From positions 58,565,946 through 58,629,945 of the forward strand of contig CM063110.1 in assembly GCA_031841125.1 (NCBI GenBank): DNA of 64,000 nucleotides. Reading direction: 5' to 3'. Positions 23,448-35,126 of this stretch are shown piece by piece. The translations under genes were made by a program, and so were the position numbers. Position 1 is the first letter of the stretch, and every line of letters begins with the position of its first letter. Under the pieces are notes generated by a model. It was not told the DNA's origin and searched no databases. It saw only the letters and a list, made by a program, of their open reading frames with translations. The stretch comes from Acanthococcus lagerstroemiae. Its lineage: Eukaryota > Arthropoda > Insecta > Hemiptera > Eriococcidae.

Positions 23448-25311
23448 AGTACCCGAAAAACCAAAGCCTTTTTTACGCAGAGCTCGACTGTCGACTAAAT
23501 TTGATTCTACTCGCGAACTCGCCTCGTGTTCACACTTCACAGGCGGCGAGGATAAGGCTCAAAAGTAAACACAGCTTTAACAGGCGTCTACAAGACTAAC
23601 GCTGCTGAATACACGCTTTATCTTCTTTCAGAGCTCGCAAAAATTAGCATAATATAACTCTCGGGTCACAGGTCCCACGTACGTGCATTCAAATCAGTAT
23701 AACTTCATCCACATTGACACGATGATTCGGGGACGAATACACAGAATATCGCTGAACAGAGGGACAGAAATCTAAACCAATATTTGACACAGTTAATTTG
23801 TTTTTCATTTACAACGTCAATTTAATTGCTAAAGAGAAGAAAAAAAAGTAGTAAGAAAAACCTCTCCTCGAGCCAATATTTGAATTAGTATACTTAAATT
23901 TCATCGCGCCTCCTTCAGTCAATATTTGCATTGCCTGTGATCATTCGTCCTACTTTCGATGTATAAGAATGCCGAATGACATAAAAATTTACGAGGGACG
24001 TAGACCGCGTATAACGTGTGCGTGTTCAAACGCAAACACCGAACGAGTTGTACACATTCTGTCACAAATTACGGCCATTATGTAAATAACAGTGACGAGT
24101 AATTATGGCGATATTAACAAGGCGACATGAAAAAGATCTATTGCCAGCTCCTTGTACATATTAAACCGAGGATGGGGGTGGGAGGGGGGCACACATCGCT
24201 GATCTTCCATGTTCGTGAGAAGTGCCATCCGTAACGACCGTTTCTAGTGGGTTGAAGCGGATATAGAAAAACTTTTTTTTTTTTTTTTTTTTTTTTTCCA
24301 AAGAGAAGAAATACACGACCAAAAATATTAACTTCGTTTAGTCGACTCCCTAAATTTGGGAACATACTGTCACCGAACAACCCTTATTTTTGGGTAGGTA
24401 CTACGCGATAACACGATTGTGACGAGATATGGAAAAACTACGTAGTTTTTTTCACGCATTGTCTGGTAAAAAGGACACACTCGACGAAGGCGAATAATCG
24501 GCGTGAACGTATTTTTCAACGAGCTTTTGTCAAGCCCACGAATTGGGGCGAATATAGTCGAGTCAGCATCTGACAGAAGGGGCTCAATTTGGTAGCTGAC
24601 CCCGGAGTGTGGGACGACGGTTTTTTTTTTTTTTTTAATCTTCCTACTCGTGTCATTAGCGAATTTACAATATCAATTGTAAAAGTAGTATCGAACGACA
24701 GGGGACTCATTACTAACAGAAGGGACAATTTCGGGGAAATAACCCACGGGAATCGAGTAATCGAGTCAAGTATTCCCATCATTCTGATACCTCTCGGACG
24801 TTTCGAGGTCAGCTGCTGCATCAGAAATGGACACGATTCGAATCATTACGCGTTTCGCTAATCGATTTTGAGATTCTTACGGATCACATCATTCTAAGGC
24901 CGTAAACTGCAGATCGGACACCCCCTCCCCCCACCTCACCCGAAAAAAATGGAAAATTACATCATTTTTCATCATGTTACTTTTTTTTATTTATTTTTTC
25001 TTCTTCTTCTTCTTCTTCTTCAAATAAGGGATTATAATGTACAACCGGTAGACGAGCATAATGGTGAATTGAGAAAATTTCTACTTCATTTTTTTCTCAA
25101 AAATCAATTTCGGTAGGTGAAATTTCATTGACTGAGAATAAACGCAGGTTTGTCTGACGGAAAACAATTTCTGCGTTACCTAAATGAGAAATTAGATGCG
25201 GAGGAAAGCATATTTCATTGGCGAACCCAGACCATTTTAACAGGTGTGCCAATTTCAGGGAATGAGTAATTTTTCAAGTTTTCAAGCTCTAAGCTCAAAA
25301 ACATCATACAT
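23448..25311. other. No gene seen; simple repeats
   Basis: AT-rich spacer with long T runs near 24271-24297 and 24620-24636 and a (TTC)n tract at 25000-25020. Small open frames here have no family motif. Confidence 0.4.
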
Positions 25312-26750
25312 AGATGGGTGTCATATTACCAGGGATTTTCAAGCTACTCGTAAATTTAATGAATGAAAATTTCTGAGAATTACAACATAAAAATTTATAT
25401 TTTAATTTTTTGTAGATTCTTGTAACAAATATCATCTTTCAATCAAAGGTAACATAGCCTACAAATAAAAGAAAAAGAGACTGGTTTAGGACTCTTTGAG
25501 GCTCCTTAGAGTTGTTTCCGAACTCGTTTAAAACGTTTCAAGACTTTTAGACAGGTTTCGGACTTTCTCTGAGGTTCTTTCAGACTGTTTTAATTCAGCG
25601 CAGAATAGTCCCAAAAAGTGTGAATTAAGCCTGTCATAGTCGCAAGACTTTTTGTGACTCTTGAACTAGTTCGAGGGGTCCCGCCTGGGGTTCAGATTTA
25701 ACATAGGATCCCATTCTGTATTTTTCTTTGAAGTGTTTGAAACATCGAGTTCGGTTGTGAAAATTGGTTTGATCATGAAAAGTTGTTCTCATCAGTAAAA
25801 GGATGGTGTCACTATCTACCAAGCATTAAAAGGAAGTTAATTCAAAGGTTAATGGCTTCTGTTGAATTTGGGATAAAAGGTACACTTTAGGGACTTCGAA
25901 CATTATGTACCACAGAAACTGAAAAATGAATGAGAAAGACTGTCTACTCGAATTTCAGGAACACTGAATGCCTTTATGAGATTTTTCAGTTCAGACCCCC
26001 ATTTTGACGGCTCCGCTGAGTTGTCAAAACGTAACAGTTACAGGTAATACCGTCAAGTTGATCTAAAATGGTGCTTTTAAAATTGCTGATTTCGTTTTTG
26101 CAATTATTTTGACTGTCACTCCTGCCAAAAATGGTCTGCAAAGGTTAGGGACTATGAAACTTTGAAACGACAGGGTTCGGGAGTCATCGAGAGGTAAATT
26201 TTTTTCTAAAATGTAAAAGTTATGTTTCTAAATCAAAGTCATAGTTTTCTGATTTTTTTTTGTTTGTTAACAAGCTGAAATTTGAATAACTTTATTACTT
26301 GATTAATTATAATACTAAACCAGAAGGTGTATGTATAAGATACTAACACGCAAAAATGGCATAGGTATGTATTGTGAGGATGAGATACAATCAACAAGAA
26401 TCAAACGCCCTTACTTAAGTCAGGTGAAGCGTTTAGAATCGAAAATTCCTTTGTAGTGTCATTTAGTTGGCTTTAAAAGAATGTCGAAAATGCATAAGTA
26501 TTTATATCCTCCAAAAACTCAGAAAAAATCAAAACTATCTGTAGAATTTTGACTATTGTAGAAGTTTTTCAATACGTAGAAGTAATTGTTTTTAAATTTC
26601 AACCAATTTTCATCAAAAAAGTGTGTGTTTGCTTATAATTGTGACCATCCCTCCCCCCAATTGCGCGAATACCTGAAGAAATTATAAATGAATTATTTTG
26701 TAGGAAAAACATGTTTTTTTTTCATTTTTTAGCTTCAGTAGACACCCTGA
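25312..26750. mobile_element. Candidate second element with GGGTGTC-type ends
   Basis: GATGGGTGTCATATTACC near 25312 and CAGTAGACACCCTG at 26737-26750 resemble the two ends described at 19104-20408. The interior includes a tract of degenerate AGACTCTTT-like words at 25480-25600 and one unit of the 'GCTGAATTCGTTTTCAG' repeat near 26080. No coding sequence or flanking duplication was found. Confidence 0.3.
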
Positions 26751-27146
26751 ATTCTTTGACAATGCCTGAAGTGTATCCATAATATGGTTTTTAGAGTCGC
26801 TGAATTCGTTTTCAGACTTATTTCTCATGTCCCAGTCCCTATGGACCATTATTTATGTATGCAAGTTGTCTACAGGTGGTGAAAAGTCCTTCAGATCCTG
26901 TTTTGAAAGTAGTTCCTAAAAGTTCTGAAAAAAGCTAAAATTTTTTTAAAAATTGAAAAATCCTTCATTTTTGTTTTAATACAATGTAATAAATATATTT
27001 CCAATACTAAGAAATAAATTTTTTGCGATTCCTATGACTAGTCATTAAAAAGTGTAGCCCAAGATTTATATTCACAAGGAAAGGGAAGTGGGGGGCAGAA
27101 GGGGGGTAAAGGGGATGCAACAATTATTGGAAACAAAAATAAAAAT
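26751..27146. other. Relic repeats, no gene
   Basis: It contains a unit of the repeat seen in tandem at 38850-39200 (GGTTTTTAGAGTCGCTGAATT at about 26788). Otherwise AT-rich spacer. Confidence 0.4.
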
Positions 27147-27838
27147 GTATATTACACGCTAAGAGTCAAAAGTGAGTGTTTACATGGCGAGGGAAAGTTT
27201 GCAAATGAGCGTAGCGTGGTAGCGAGTGAGCAATTCCCGAGTCATGTGAACTCACTTTTGGCTCTTGTTGTGGAAGATATTTTTTACACTACTTGATCAG
27301 AAGCGGCAATGTTTTTCGCTGACATGGTCTGTGTATTTTTTTTTCAATTTATTTATTTAAATTATAGACAGTTGATTTTTGCGTGCGTAATTGACTCAGA
27401 AATTTAATTTGCTCAGTTAAGTACTACAAAGTATAGTATCACAGTCTTGTCTTCAGTTTGTTCACGTGTACAAACAGCATACACAGGTAGTGGCCACCAA
27501 AAACGAAACGACGGTTAACAACAAACGGTAATAGCTGTACTATGTCGTGAATATTTAAATGCGTTCTTAAGTCGCTACTTTGTAATTCGCTCCGTGGCCG
27601 AGTGGTTAGAGACGATTGCTACAATTCAGTCAAATGTTTTAACGGATGCGGGTTCGGTTCCCCGATATGAAGATTACTGGTCAGCAATTTTTTCATGTAA
27701 AACTGCTTTACATTGAGGGACGTTTACTTTACATGCAGGTTTCATTAGCACTCGATGCATGAATGATAGGCGCTTCTTGTCATCCATAAAACACCAACGT
27801 AAACATTACCTTTCTGATCAAGTGGTATATAAAATATA
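27147..27838 (+). mobile_element. Composite repeat with palindrome, inverted ends and tRNA-like promoter, copy 1
   Basis: This 692-bp unit is closely similar along its length to 60078-60758. From left to right it holds a palindrome (AAGAGTCAAAAGTGAGT near 27160 against ACTCACTTTTGGCTCTT near 27250), an inverted repeat (ACTTGATCAGAAGCGGCAATG at about 27291 against the complement near 27802-27822), and a tRNA-like module at 27590-27667. It has no protein-coding content. It combines a SINE-type promoter with DNA-transposon-like inverted ends, and I cannot assign it to a described family. Confidence 0.8.
27590..27667 (+). promoter_or_regulatory. tRNA-like internal pol III promoter (A and B boxes)
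   Basis: The A-box match TGGCCGAGTGG is at 27596-27606 and the B-box match GGTTCGGTTCC is at 27651-27661, at tRNA-like spacing. The GGCCGAGTGGTTAGAG start resembles class II tRNAs such as Ser or Leu, but acceptor pairing and a clear anticodon stem are lost. It is a promoter relic or SINE head and not a functional tRNA gene. Confidence 0.75.
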
Positions 27839-28499
27839 TTTTGCACATTCTGGGAAAAGATGGAAAATATGCAGGCTACAGTCCTGGAAAGGGTCCTGAT
27901 AAAGTTCTTCATTTTTACTTTTCAATTTCTGTAGACATCCTGGTACGTCTTAAGGGAAAAAACTTCGAAAATGAGTTCAGCAGTTACCGAAACTTTATTA
28001 TCGACCCACTCGAAGCTGTATGTTAAATAATTTCAAAGCACACTCGTCGTTGCCTTTTACAGACCATCTTTGTAAGGGTTATAGGCAAAATAACCCCAAA
28101 AATGAATTCAGTGACTCCACACTCCCGTTTTCCATTTCAATTTTTGTGGTTTCTTGACTTCTGCGGAGGGTATGGGATTGAAATTTGGTGGATGAGCTGA
28201 ATGACCCATCAGGATCTTATTTCTGTCAACTACTGGGATTCCCCGAAGTCACACATTTCTAGTACGAACATGTCATTCTAAACATCTGGGGGAGGGTAGG
28301 CGGGTGCATTCATAGGGGATAATTGGACCCCGAGGGTTACTAATGCGTGAAATGCGAGGATTCCCCGAAACTATCCAACCCAGAGTCCGATTGTACATAT
28401 TATAGGCGTGGGTATTAAACATACCTCGTTCTCGACTCAGCGAACGAATGACTAGCTGAAACTGGTTTGGTCCGGTCTACTCTGTCTAAAATTGGGAAA
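27839..28499. other. No gene seen
   Basis: Spacer. A TGTAGACATCCTGG word at about 27931 resembles the right ends of the GGGTGTCTA-type elements, but no partner could be placed. Confidence 0.35.
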
Positions 28500-29110
28500 C
28501 AAATTGTAGAAGCGATCCTAAGCGAGTATAACTGACTCTTCCGTTCGCGATGCAACCTGTAAAATGTGAAATCCGACGAAGGTATGGAGAAGATGCACGC
28601 AAGGCGAGTTTTGTTTCTTTTTCGTGAACCCCAATAAACACGAACCGATACGAGTCACGTATGAACCTCCAGCACATAGGAGATCGAATGGCTGGGGTTG
28701 CACCGAGAAAACCTTGCAATCAAACCCCGGAGACCCTCGCCGAGGATTGCGATGATCAGGTTACGGGATAATAGGGTGTGAATCTGTGAATGTGCGCGTG
28801 AGAGGTAAATAGAAAGAGCTTGTGGGAGAGAATGAGAAAGAGCAAATAGCCCCGGAGCCGCATTTTCGATGGAGTAAACCGAGTAGCGAGTAGTGTGCAG
28901 TCGAAGCACACCGACTCGTCGTGCTCGGAGGTCGCGATACAGAGAAAGGGGCGCCGCGAAGCCAGCGGGAGGCTGTGAAACAGACGAAGGGGACAAGTTG
29001 GCGTAATGTTTGTAGGGCCCGACAAGACACGCTCTAACAGCCGGCATAACTTCCCCAATAAAATGCCGTATAATACGTTGACAGAAAAGAAGAGCAACGA
29101 CAGAAGAGTC
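28500..29110. other. CpG-rich stretch, no supported gene
   Basis: CpG density rises sharply and three overlapping minus-strand frames stay open (for example 28655-29047), as expected in stop-poor DNA. None shows a domain. It could be a remnant of a host regulatory region or of an older insertion. Confidence 0.3.
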
Positions 29111-29113
29111 ATA

Positions 29114-29140
29114 CAGGGTGTCCCGCGAAACGTGTTACCG
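29114..29140 (+). mobile_element. Mariner-type terminus CAGGGTGTCCCGCG
   Basis: A TA (29112-29113) precedes CAGGGTGTCCCGCGAAACG and TGTTA. The inverted counterpart is at 35101-35124 with 22 of 24 bases matching. This form is typical of Tc1/mariner-like elements with TA targets. No transposase lies close by. Confidence 0.6.
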
Positions 29141-29520
29141 TATGTTACTCAGCGAGGCTGGAAAGTGAATGATTTCCGACGAGTTGTGCAGGTCGCGGCA
29201 CGAGCTGAAGACGAGTGCTGTAATCATACGGGTCGGGTTGTGACACACTGACCGACCGAGTCATGTGAACCGTTTTTTGCAGCTGATGAGAGAAACGTGT
29301 AGTGAACGATTGTACTATCTGATATTTTATAAAATGACTGAATTTATGAAAAGTGCACCTCCCAAAATGAGGAGAATTCGTGATAACTAGATATAACTCC
29401 AAAACTGATCGGATGTAGAAGAGCGAAAAGCAACTTTTGTGGAAAAATACACCATTTTGTTTTCATTTTCGTCCGTTATCAGTGTTTTTAAATTGAATTG
29501 GAAAAATCGTCGTTGTTCCT

Positions 29521-29735
29521 AGTCTGGTTGGCCGAGTGGATAGCACCTTGGTCTCGGAATCCGGAAGTTCCGGGTTCGAGCCCTCGTAGCAACTTGCCAG
29601 ATTTGGGAATAGGCCGGGTTTTCGGCCATAATGGAAGAGGGCTAAGACAGCCCTAACAGCCTCCCCGACGTCTCTGAGGTTGTGCTCAAAAGGGCGGATT
29701 CCAGGACTCGAGTTGACAGCAAATTAGAAAAAAAG
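29521..29735 (+). mobile_element. tRNA-derived SINE, copy 1
   Basis: The head is tRNA-like: TTGGCCGAGTGGA (A box, 29528-29540) and GGGTTCGAGCCC (B box, 29572-29583). A body with GGCCGGGTTTTCGGCC and GCCCTAACAGCCTCCCCGAC follows, ending in an A-rich tail (AAATTAGAAAAAAAG). The same head, body and tail occur on the minus strand at 33036-33244. The length of about 215 bp and this layout are standard for tRNA-derived SINEs, which are transcribed by RNA polymerase III and copied by a partner LINE. Confidence 0.88.
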
Positions 29736-31019
29736 TGTGGCGAAGCATTATTTTAATGCGCGGTCCGATCATCACTTGGAAATAAATTAATGGTTTAAAA
29801 GGTTATAACGGCATGTAGGTAAGTTAAAAATTGTATTCTTGGTTGCATATGCATATCATGTAAGGGACTGGAGGTAGGCGTGATAAAGATGCGTAAAAAT
29901 GTTTACTCCGTACGATAAATTATGTTGAAAAGTTAGTAAAAAAAAAATTATTCAGTCTTGAGGCCTGCCTACTCGATATTGAAAAAATCACATTTTGGTG
30001 CTGTGTAAATCTTATGTTACTATTCGCTCAGTAGACTTCCGTTTATCAGGCATAAACGGCGATTCGGTTTAGCCGAATAACTAGATCATATGGTCATGAT
30101 AGGATAGTACATATCAAAAATATAAAGATCAAAAAGATCTAAAGAAAAATCAAACCATCATCATCTAAGATCACTGAGATCCTTAAGTTTGTGTGGGTGG
30201 AGGAGGGCCAAATGAAGGCATCGCTGTGAACTTATGCCTTCATCGACCTCAGAAAAACCAACGCTTTTTTTTTTTTGCTTTTTTGGACATGAATTTTGCA
30301 ATTTTGTCCTGAGTAGCTCCGCCATCTCCCGTCTCCTGGAAAAGTGGTTGCTCCCTTTGAAGAAACATGTCTGTATCGTTGTACAGTATTATACTCAACA
30401 GGATGAAACATTTCAATCACGTGCTCACCAGATACAAAGGCGGTAATTTTTTGAGGCCGGATAATCGGAAGTGTACTATCTACTCTTTACTAGTTAACGT
30501 AGTGCAAGAATTATACCTTTATATATTTCAGGGCTCAATTGATTTTCAAGTCGTCCCATGAAAAGTAAACATTTTTTTGTTCTTCGACAAATTGCGTCTA
30601 TCTCCAGCCCCTTACACGATGTGTATAAATGCTACCAATAATTAGGTTTTCTAACGAATGAGTGTAGAAGAAGCGGCCCTGTTGAAAACTTTGTTTTGTA
30701 GTTTTTTTTTTTTCAGGGCAGTTAGAGGGAGAGGGTCATATTCAGTTGACCAAAAAATAGCTTTAAAAATTATGTTTAAAACACGCCCATTTCTCCAACA
30801 CTTTCTCTAAAACATGCCTTTTCTTCGTCTTGCAAAACTTTTTTTTTACTAAAGATCTGATCCAGCGCCTATTAATAAAGTAGGGCCTAAACCCTGCAAC
30901 GATTTTAGGGCCTTGTTTTCAATTCAAAGATTTATACGACATGATGCAAAGGCGGATATTGAAGAAGGGCCTATATCAGAAAATCGTGTTCTGAAATGTT
31001 ATGGTTGTTATATTTCTTA
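29736..31019. other. No gene seen
   Basis: AT-rich spacer with homopolymer runs at 29940 and 30266. Frames on both strands near 30230-30450 overlap each other and carry no motif. Confidence 0.4.
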
Positions 31020-32070
31020 GTCTGTGGACTCTAGTGGGTTGCATCTCTCCACTTCTCTCTCTTCTGTGGTAATCTTTTCGGTTCTGAGAAGGATTTATAT
31101 TTCATGTCCTCCATTATCTGCTCTTCATAATTCATTCTTTGCCTTCCTTTTCAGTTCTTTCCCTCGGCCATTCTCTCTAACAGCAATAACAATATCCCTG
31201 GATATGAACTATCATTTTAACTCTTCTTTATACAGTTACATTCCACATTTTTCTTTCTCCTCCATTTCGTTCTCTTTTCTGATCATTTCTATCTATTTGA
31301 TTTTCAATATTCTCCGATGACACCACATTTCAAAAGCTTGTATCTCTTTTCCTCCTTGTGCTCATACCGTCCAGGTCCCAGAATATACATTCGAAGAAAC
31401 CTCAGCCTTTTGGAAAAGCTTTCTTAGCTTCTTCTAGTCTACTCTTTATTACTGTTTCGCCATCTTGTCGTGTCAGACTGCTTAGATATTTAAATTCCTT
31501 TACTTCCTTAATTTTATCATCTCCTTTTTCCATATTTATTGGAATCTATTCCCATCTACTGACTACCATCACTCGTTTTATTCTTATTTGTGTTCATTTC
31601 ATATTTCATGTTCAATTTTTCATCCAAATTTTTCAACGTTTTCTTTAGTTCTTTTTTTTTACTTTTCTCCACTATTGCAATGTCATCTGCAAACCTTCAT
31701 CTCCCCTTATATTTTCACATCTGATTTCCGTTCATTCATTCCTTCAATTACTTTTTCTATAAATGGGTTAAACAGTACTGGTAACAAATCTGTCTCACTC
31801 CTTTTAAGATTTTCGCTTCTTCCACTTCATCCTCTATTTGTATTTCAGCTCTTTGATCCTTATATAAGTTTCATGTTACTCTTCTTTCCTGTATCTTTCA
31901 ATATATGAAATATTTTTGACCATTCAACATTGTCAAAAGCTTCTTCTAAATCCGTAAATGCTACATATGTATGCAAACTTTTTTTTAGTCTTTTTTCACA
32001 TAAAATTGCTTCTTTGCTCGCGTTTTTAAAGATTTGATTAAGGGGTACAGATAGTGATGGACTGTTGTTC
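31020..32070 (-). mobile_element. Antisense LINE remnant with RT palm
   Basis: From 32070 downward on the minus strand the order is LINE-like: LNQIFKNASKEAILCEK, FTDLEEAFDNVEW (the first catalytic Asp region), the FADD box at 31682-31693 followed by IAIVEKS, then EVKEFKYLSSLTRQDGE and EEAKKAF (about 31450-31510). Frames change several times. The GDPLSP region between the two catalytic boxes is decayed. The 5' half with the endonuclease is missing and the 3' end is unclear. Confidence 0.8.
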
Positions 32071-33030
32071 AAGAAGGTGATATGCGAAGCGCGGACTGTA
32101 GACAGTCGAAAATGAAGGCAGTCGAAATTCTTCCATCTTGAGTAGTTGATTCATAGGAGCAGCCAGGAGGCTAGCCCCCTCCCCCCTCTCCCGAATATTC
32201 TTAAAATTAGACTCTTGTGGAATTTAACCTAAAAATTACAAGTCAAGTGTAGCGGTTGTGCTTGCAACGTGGCATAGGCTCGGCTGTCACAACGCCGTGA
32301 ATCGGTATCGACTACGCCAGGATAGTTTTTTGGGGGTAAAAAAATAACATTTATACGATCTCCGAGCGACCGTTGGAATCGGCCCACGAATTCCTTTCGC
32401 TACTCTCTCTTGGCTTTTATTATCCACTCTTGCGAATGCACCAGCTACAAGTCTTTCTCCCTCGAGCGACCGTTTTCTAGTTGTTGTATTATAATACCAA
32501 AAGAGAAAATAAGACTCCTGAACACCCGCGACTCGAGTTCTAGTGCGACGACCATACCCAAATTAAGTATTTTCTTTTTCCTATAAAACTTGCCCCCACT
32601 GTAATTCGTGGTTGTGCCTATAAGTTGATTTGTGATGATTTTAGTAAAACTCTGCTTTGGTTCTTTTTGCTGAGCTTTTCGAGTCCACGTGGATTCAAAT
32701 TTTTCAGCGTCGAAAACCATAAAAATGACCCTCACATCATACACAAGGTACTATTGAGAGGAAACGCTGTATTAAAGTAGTAGAGAATAACAAACTGGAA
32801 ACAATTCTTTATACAACATCCCGTGATAACATCAAACAATGGAATACCTGCATTCCACGACATTTGAAGAGTATTCAACAGTCAAGTAAGCAGCCTAAAA
32901 CCTGTAGAAACTAGGGACACTATTTTGGACTATCGGTATTCTCGATTCGCCGTATTGAAGCTCAGATATTCGCCTAATTTACTCAGTCTTTGCTGGTGTC
33001 TCGAATGTTCTGATCATAAATCAGTAAATT
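32071..33030. other. No gene seen
   Basis: Spacer of mixed composition. The minus-strand frame at 32445-32744 has no recognisable motif and I do not call it coding. Confidence 0.35.
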
Positions 33031-33035
33031 AACTC

Positions 33036-33244
33036 TTTTTTATTTCGAATTTGCTGTCAACCGGAGCCCTGGAATCCGCCTTTTCGAGCATTACTTCAGA
33101 GATGTCAGGGAGGCTGTCTTTAGCCCTCTTCCCTTCTGGTTGAAAAACTGGCCTAGGTCGAAATCTGGCGAGTTGATACGTGGGCTCGACCTTGGAACTT
33201 CCGGATTCCGAGACCAACGCGCTATCCACTCGGCCAACCAGACC
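33036..33244 (-). mobile_element. tRNA-derived SINE, copy 2
   Basis: It is the reverse-strand relative of the copy at 29521, with the same A box, a B-box region mutated to AGGTCGAGCCC, the same body order and an A/T-rich tail at the low-coordinate end. The damaged B box suggests it can no longer be transcribed from its own promoter. Confidence 0.88.
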
Positions 33245-33439
33245 CCGAGTAAACTAACTCTTAAATGAAAATATAATTTTCACGAATTACCATTTTACAA
33301 AAGTCAGAGGTACAGTCGCTAATTACTTCCGAAATTGTCTTTAGCAGATTTTTTGTGGACACCTAATGCAGTACCAGTGTGCCATACAAAATTGGAGCGT
33401 TATAAACCCGAGTATTGGCTGCGCCCTGCGCGGTCATTC

Positions 33440-34690
33440 TTATCTTTACTTTCTCTCTCAACGATCGAATGCGTCGCGGACGACGATCAAAGCTGCCTGG
33501 GAAGAAGATTGAGGTGGGTGGCACAGGGAATGAAAATATGAAAACGACGGCCAAGCCTACTAGGTTACTTTTCCGTGGACAATTGAACGCGTCGCGGACG
33601 ACAATCAAAGCTGCCCGTGAAGAAGATTGAGGTGGCGCGGGGAATGGAAAGATGGAAACGGCGGCTATGTCTACTCTGTTACTTTTCCATGGCGGATCTA
33701 ACGCGCCGCGGACGATGATTGAGGCTGCCCGGGATGAAGTTCGAGGTGACACGGGAAATGAAAAGATGAAAACGGGACTCAGCGTACTCGGTTACTTTTC
33801 CATGGACAATTGAACGCGTCGCGGATGACGATCAAAGCTGCCCGGGAAGAAGATTGAGGTGGCGCGGGGAATGGAAAGATGGAAACGGCGGCTATGTCTA
33901 CTCTGTTACTTTTCCATGGCGGATCTAACGCGCCGCGGACGATGATTGAGGCTGCCCGGGATGAAGTTTGAGGTGATACGGGAAATGAAAAGATGAAAAC
34001 GGGACTCAGCGTACTCGGTTACTTTTTCTGTGGAGGATCTAACGCGTTGTGGATGACGATCAAGGCTGCCTAGGAGGAAGATCGAGGTGGCACGGCGAAT
34101 GAAAAGATGGAAACGGTGGCTAAGCCCACTCAGTTACTTCTTGAACAATCAAACGTGTCGCAGCTGCCCGGGAAAAAGATCGAGGTGGTGTGGGGAATGA
34201 AAATATGAAAATGGCGGCTTTGCCTACTCGGTTACTTTTTCCATGGCGGATCGAACGCGCCGCGGACGACGATTGAGGCTGCCCGATTAAGTTCGAGGTG
34301 ACACGGGAAATTAAAATATGAAAACGGGACTCAGCCTACTTGATTACTTTTTCTGTGGAGGATCGAACACGTCGCGGACAATCTGCCCAGAAAGAAGATC
34401 AAGGTGGCTCAAGGAATGAAAATATGAAAATGGCGGCTAAGCCTACTCGGTTACTTTTCCCGTGGAGGATCGAACGCGTCGCGGACGATGATTGCGCGCT
34501 GCTCAGGATGAAGTTCGAGGTGACACGGGAAATGAAATGATGAAAACGGAGCTCAGCATGTATTGGGTTACTTTTTCCGTGGAGAATCGAACGCGTTGCG
34601 GACAACGATCAATGCTGCCCGGGAAGAAGATTGAGGTAGCACGGGGAATGAAAATATGAAAACGGCGGCTTAGCATACTCGGGTTTATGG
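33440..34690. repeat. Minisatellite, about 11 units of 113 bp, with 227-bp higher-order units
   Basis: The landmark GTTACTTTT recurs at about 33564, 33678, 33791, 33905, 34018, 34133, 34231, 34342 (as ATTACTTTT), 34450 and 34567, spaced mostly 108-117 bp with one short unit of 98. Each unit carries a GGATCGAACGCG/TCGCGGACGA block, a GCTGCCCGGGAAGAAG block and a GGGAATGAAAATATGAAAAC block. Two alternating unit types (ending 'GCGGCTATGTCTACTC' or 'GGGACTCAGCGTACTCGG') make a dimer that is itself repeated with near identity at about 33585-33800 and 33812-34018. Open frames through it are a by-product of the repeat. Confidence 0.92.
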
Positions 34691-35090
34691 TGCTCTGACA
34701 AGAATAAAGCGGATCTCGTCATCAACAGATCGTTGTAGTTCCGCGAATAATCGAGTGAGCGTGCTGATCAAGAGCTCGTTGGAAAGAAGAACCTCTGACT
34801 AACTCGAAAATGAAGGATTTGTAAAAAGGGCTTCTGTCAATTTCATCCTTCTCTGATAGCTGTCTCCACACAAAAAACAGTATAACGATAATTCTAGTTG
34901 GACAAAATGGAGATATGCTGGCAGGAAGCCCAAAAACCATTTAAAAAACAATGAATAATTTGAAATCGATAAGAACTTGATATTGACTGGAAAGGCGGCA
35001 GTAAGTGGTTTATGACGACCCCTCAACGAGCAGGCAGTGTTTGGCTGCGCCAAAAGCGGCCTCTCTTAACTTGTATAACGCTATAACCCC
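34691..35090. other. No gene seen
   Basis: Short spacer between the minisatellite and the mariner-type terminus at 35101. Confidence 0.35.
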
Positions 35091-35100
35091 TTCAAACATT

Positions 35101-35124
35101 TAACACGTTTCGCGGAACACCTTG
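35101..35124 (-). mobile_element. Inverted mariner-type terminus
   Basis: The complement reads CAAGGTGTTCCGCGAAACG plus TGTTA and is followed on the plus strand by TA (35125-35126). It pairs with 29114-29137 in inverted orientation. Confidence 0.6.
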
Positions 35125-35126
35125 TA

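Noticed and set aside
27590..27667. Possible tRNA-Ser/Leu gene
   Set aside because: A and B boxes are good, but acceptor and anticodon stems do not pair and the segment is part of a dispersed repeat.
29521..29600. Possible tRNA-Arg-like gene
   Set aside because: It is the head of a SINE with a body and A-rich tail, present twice in the window.
33363..33752. 129-residue minus-strand frame
   Set aside because: It runs through the 113-bp minisatellite and simply repeats the translated unit.
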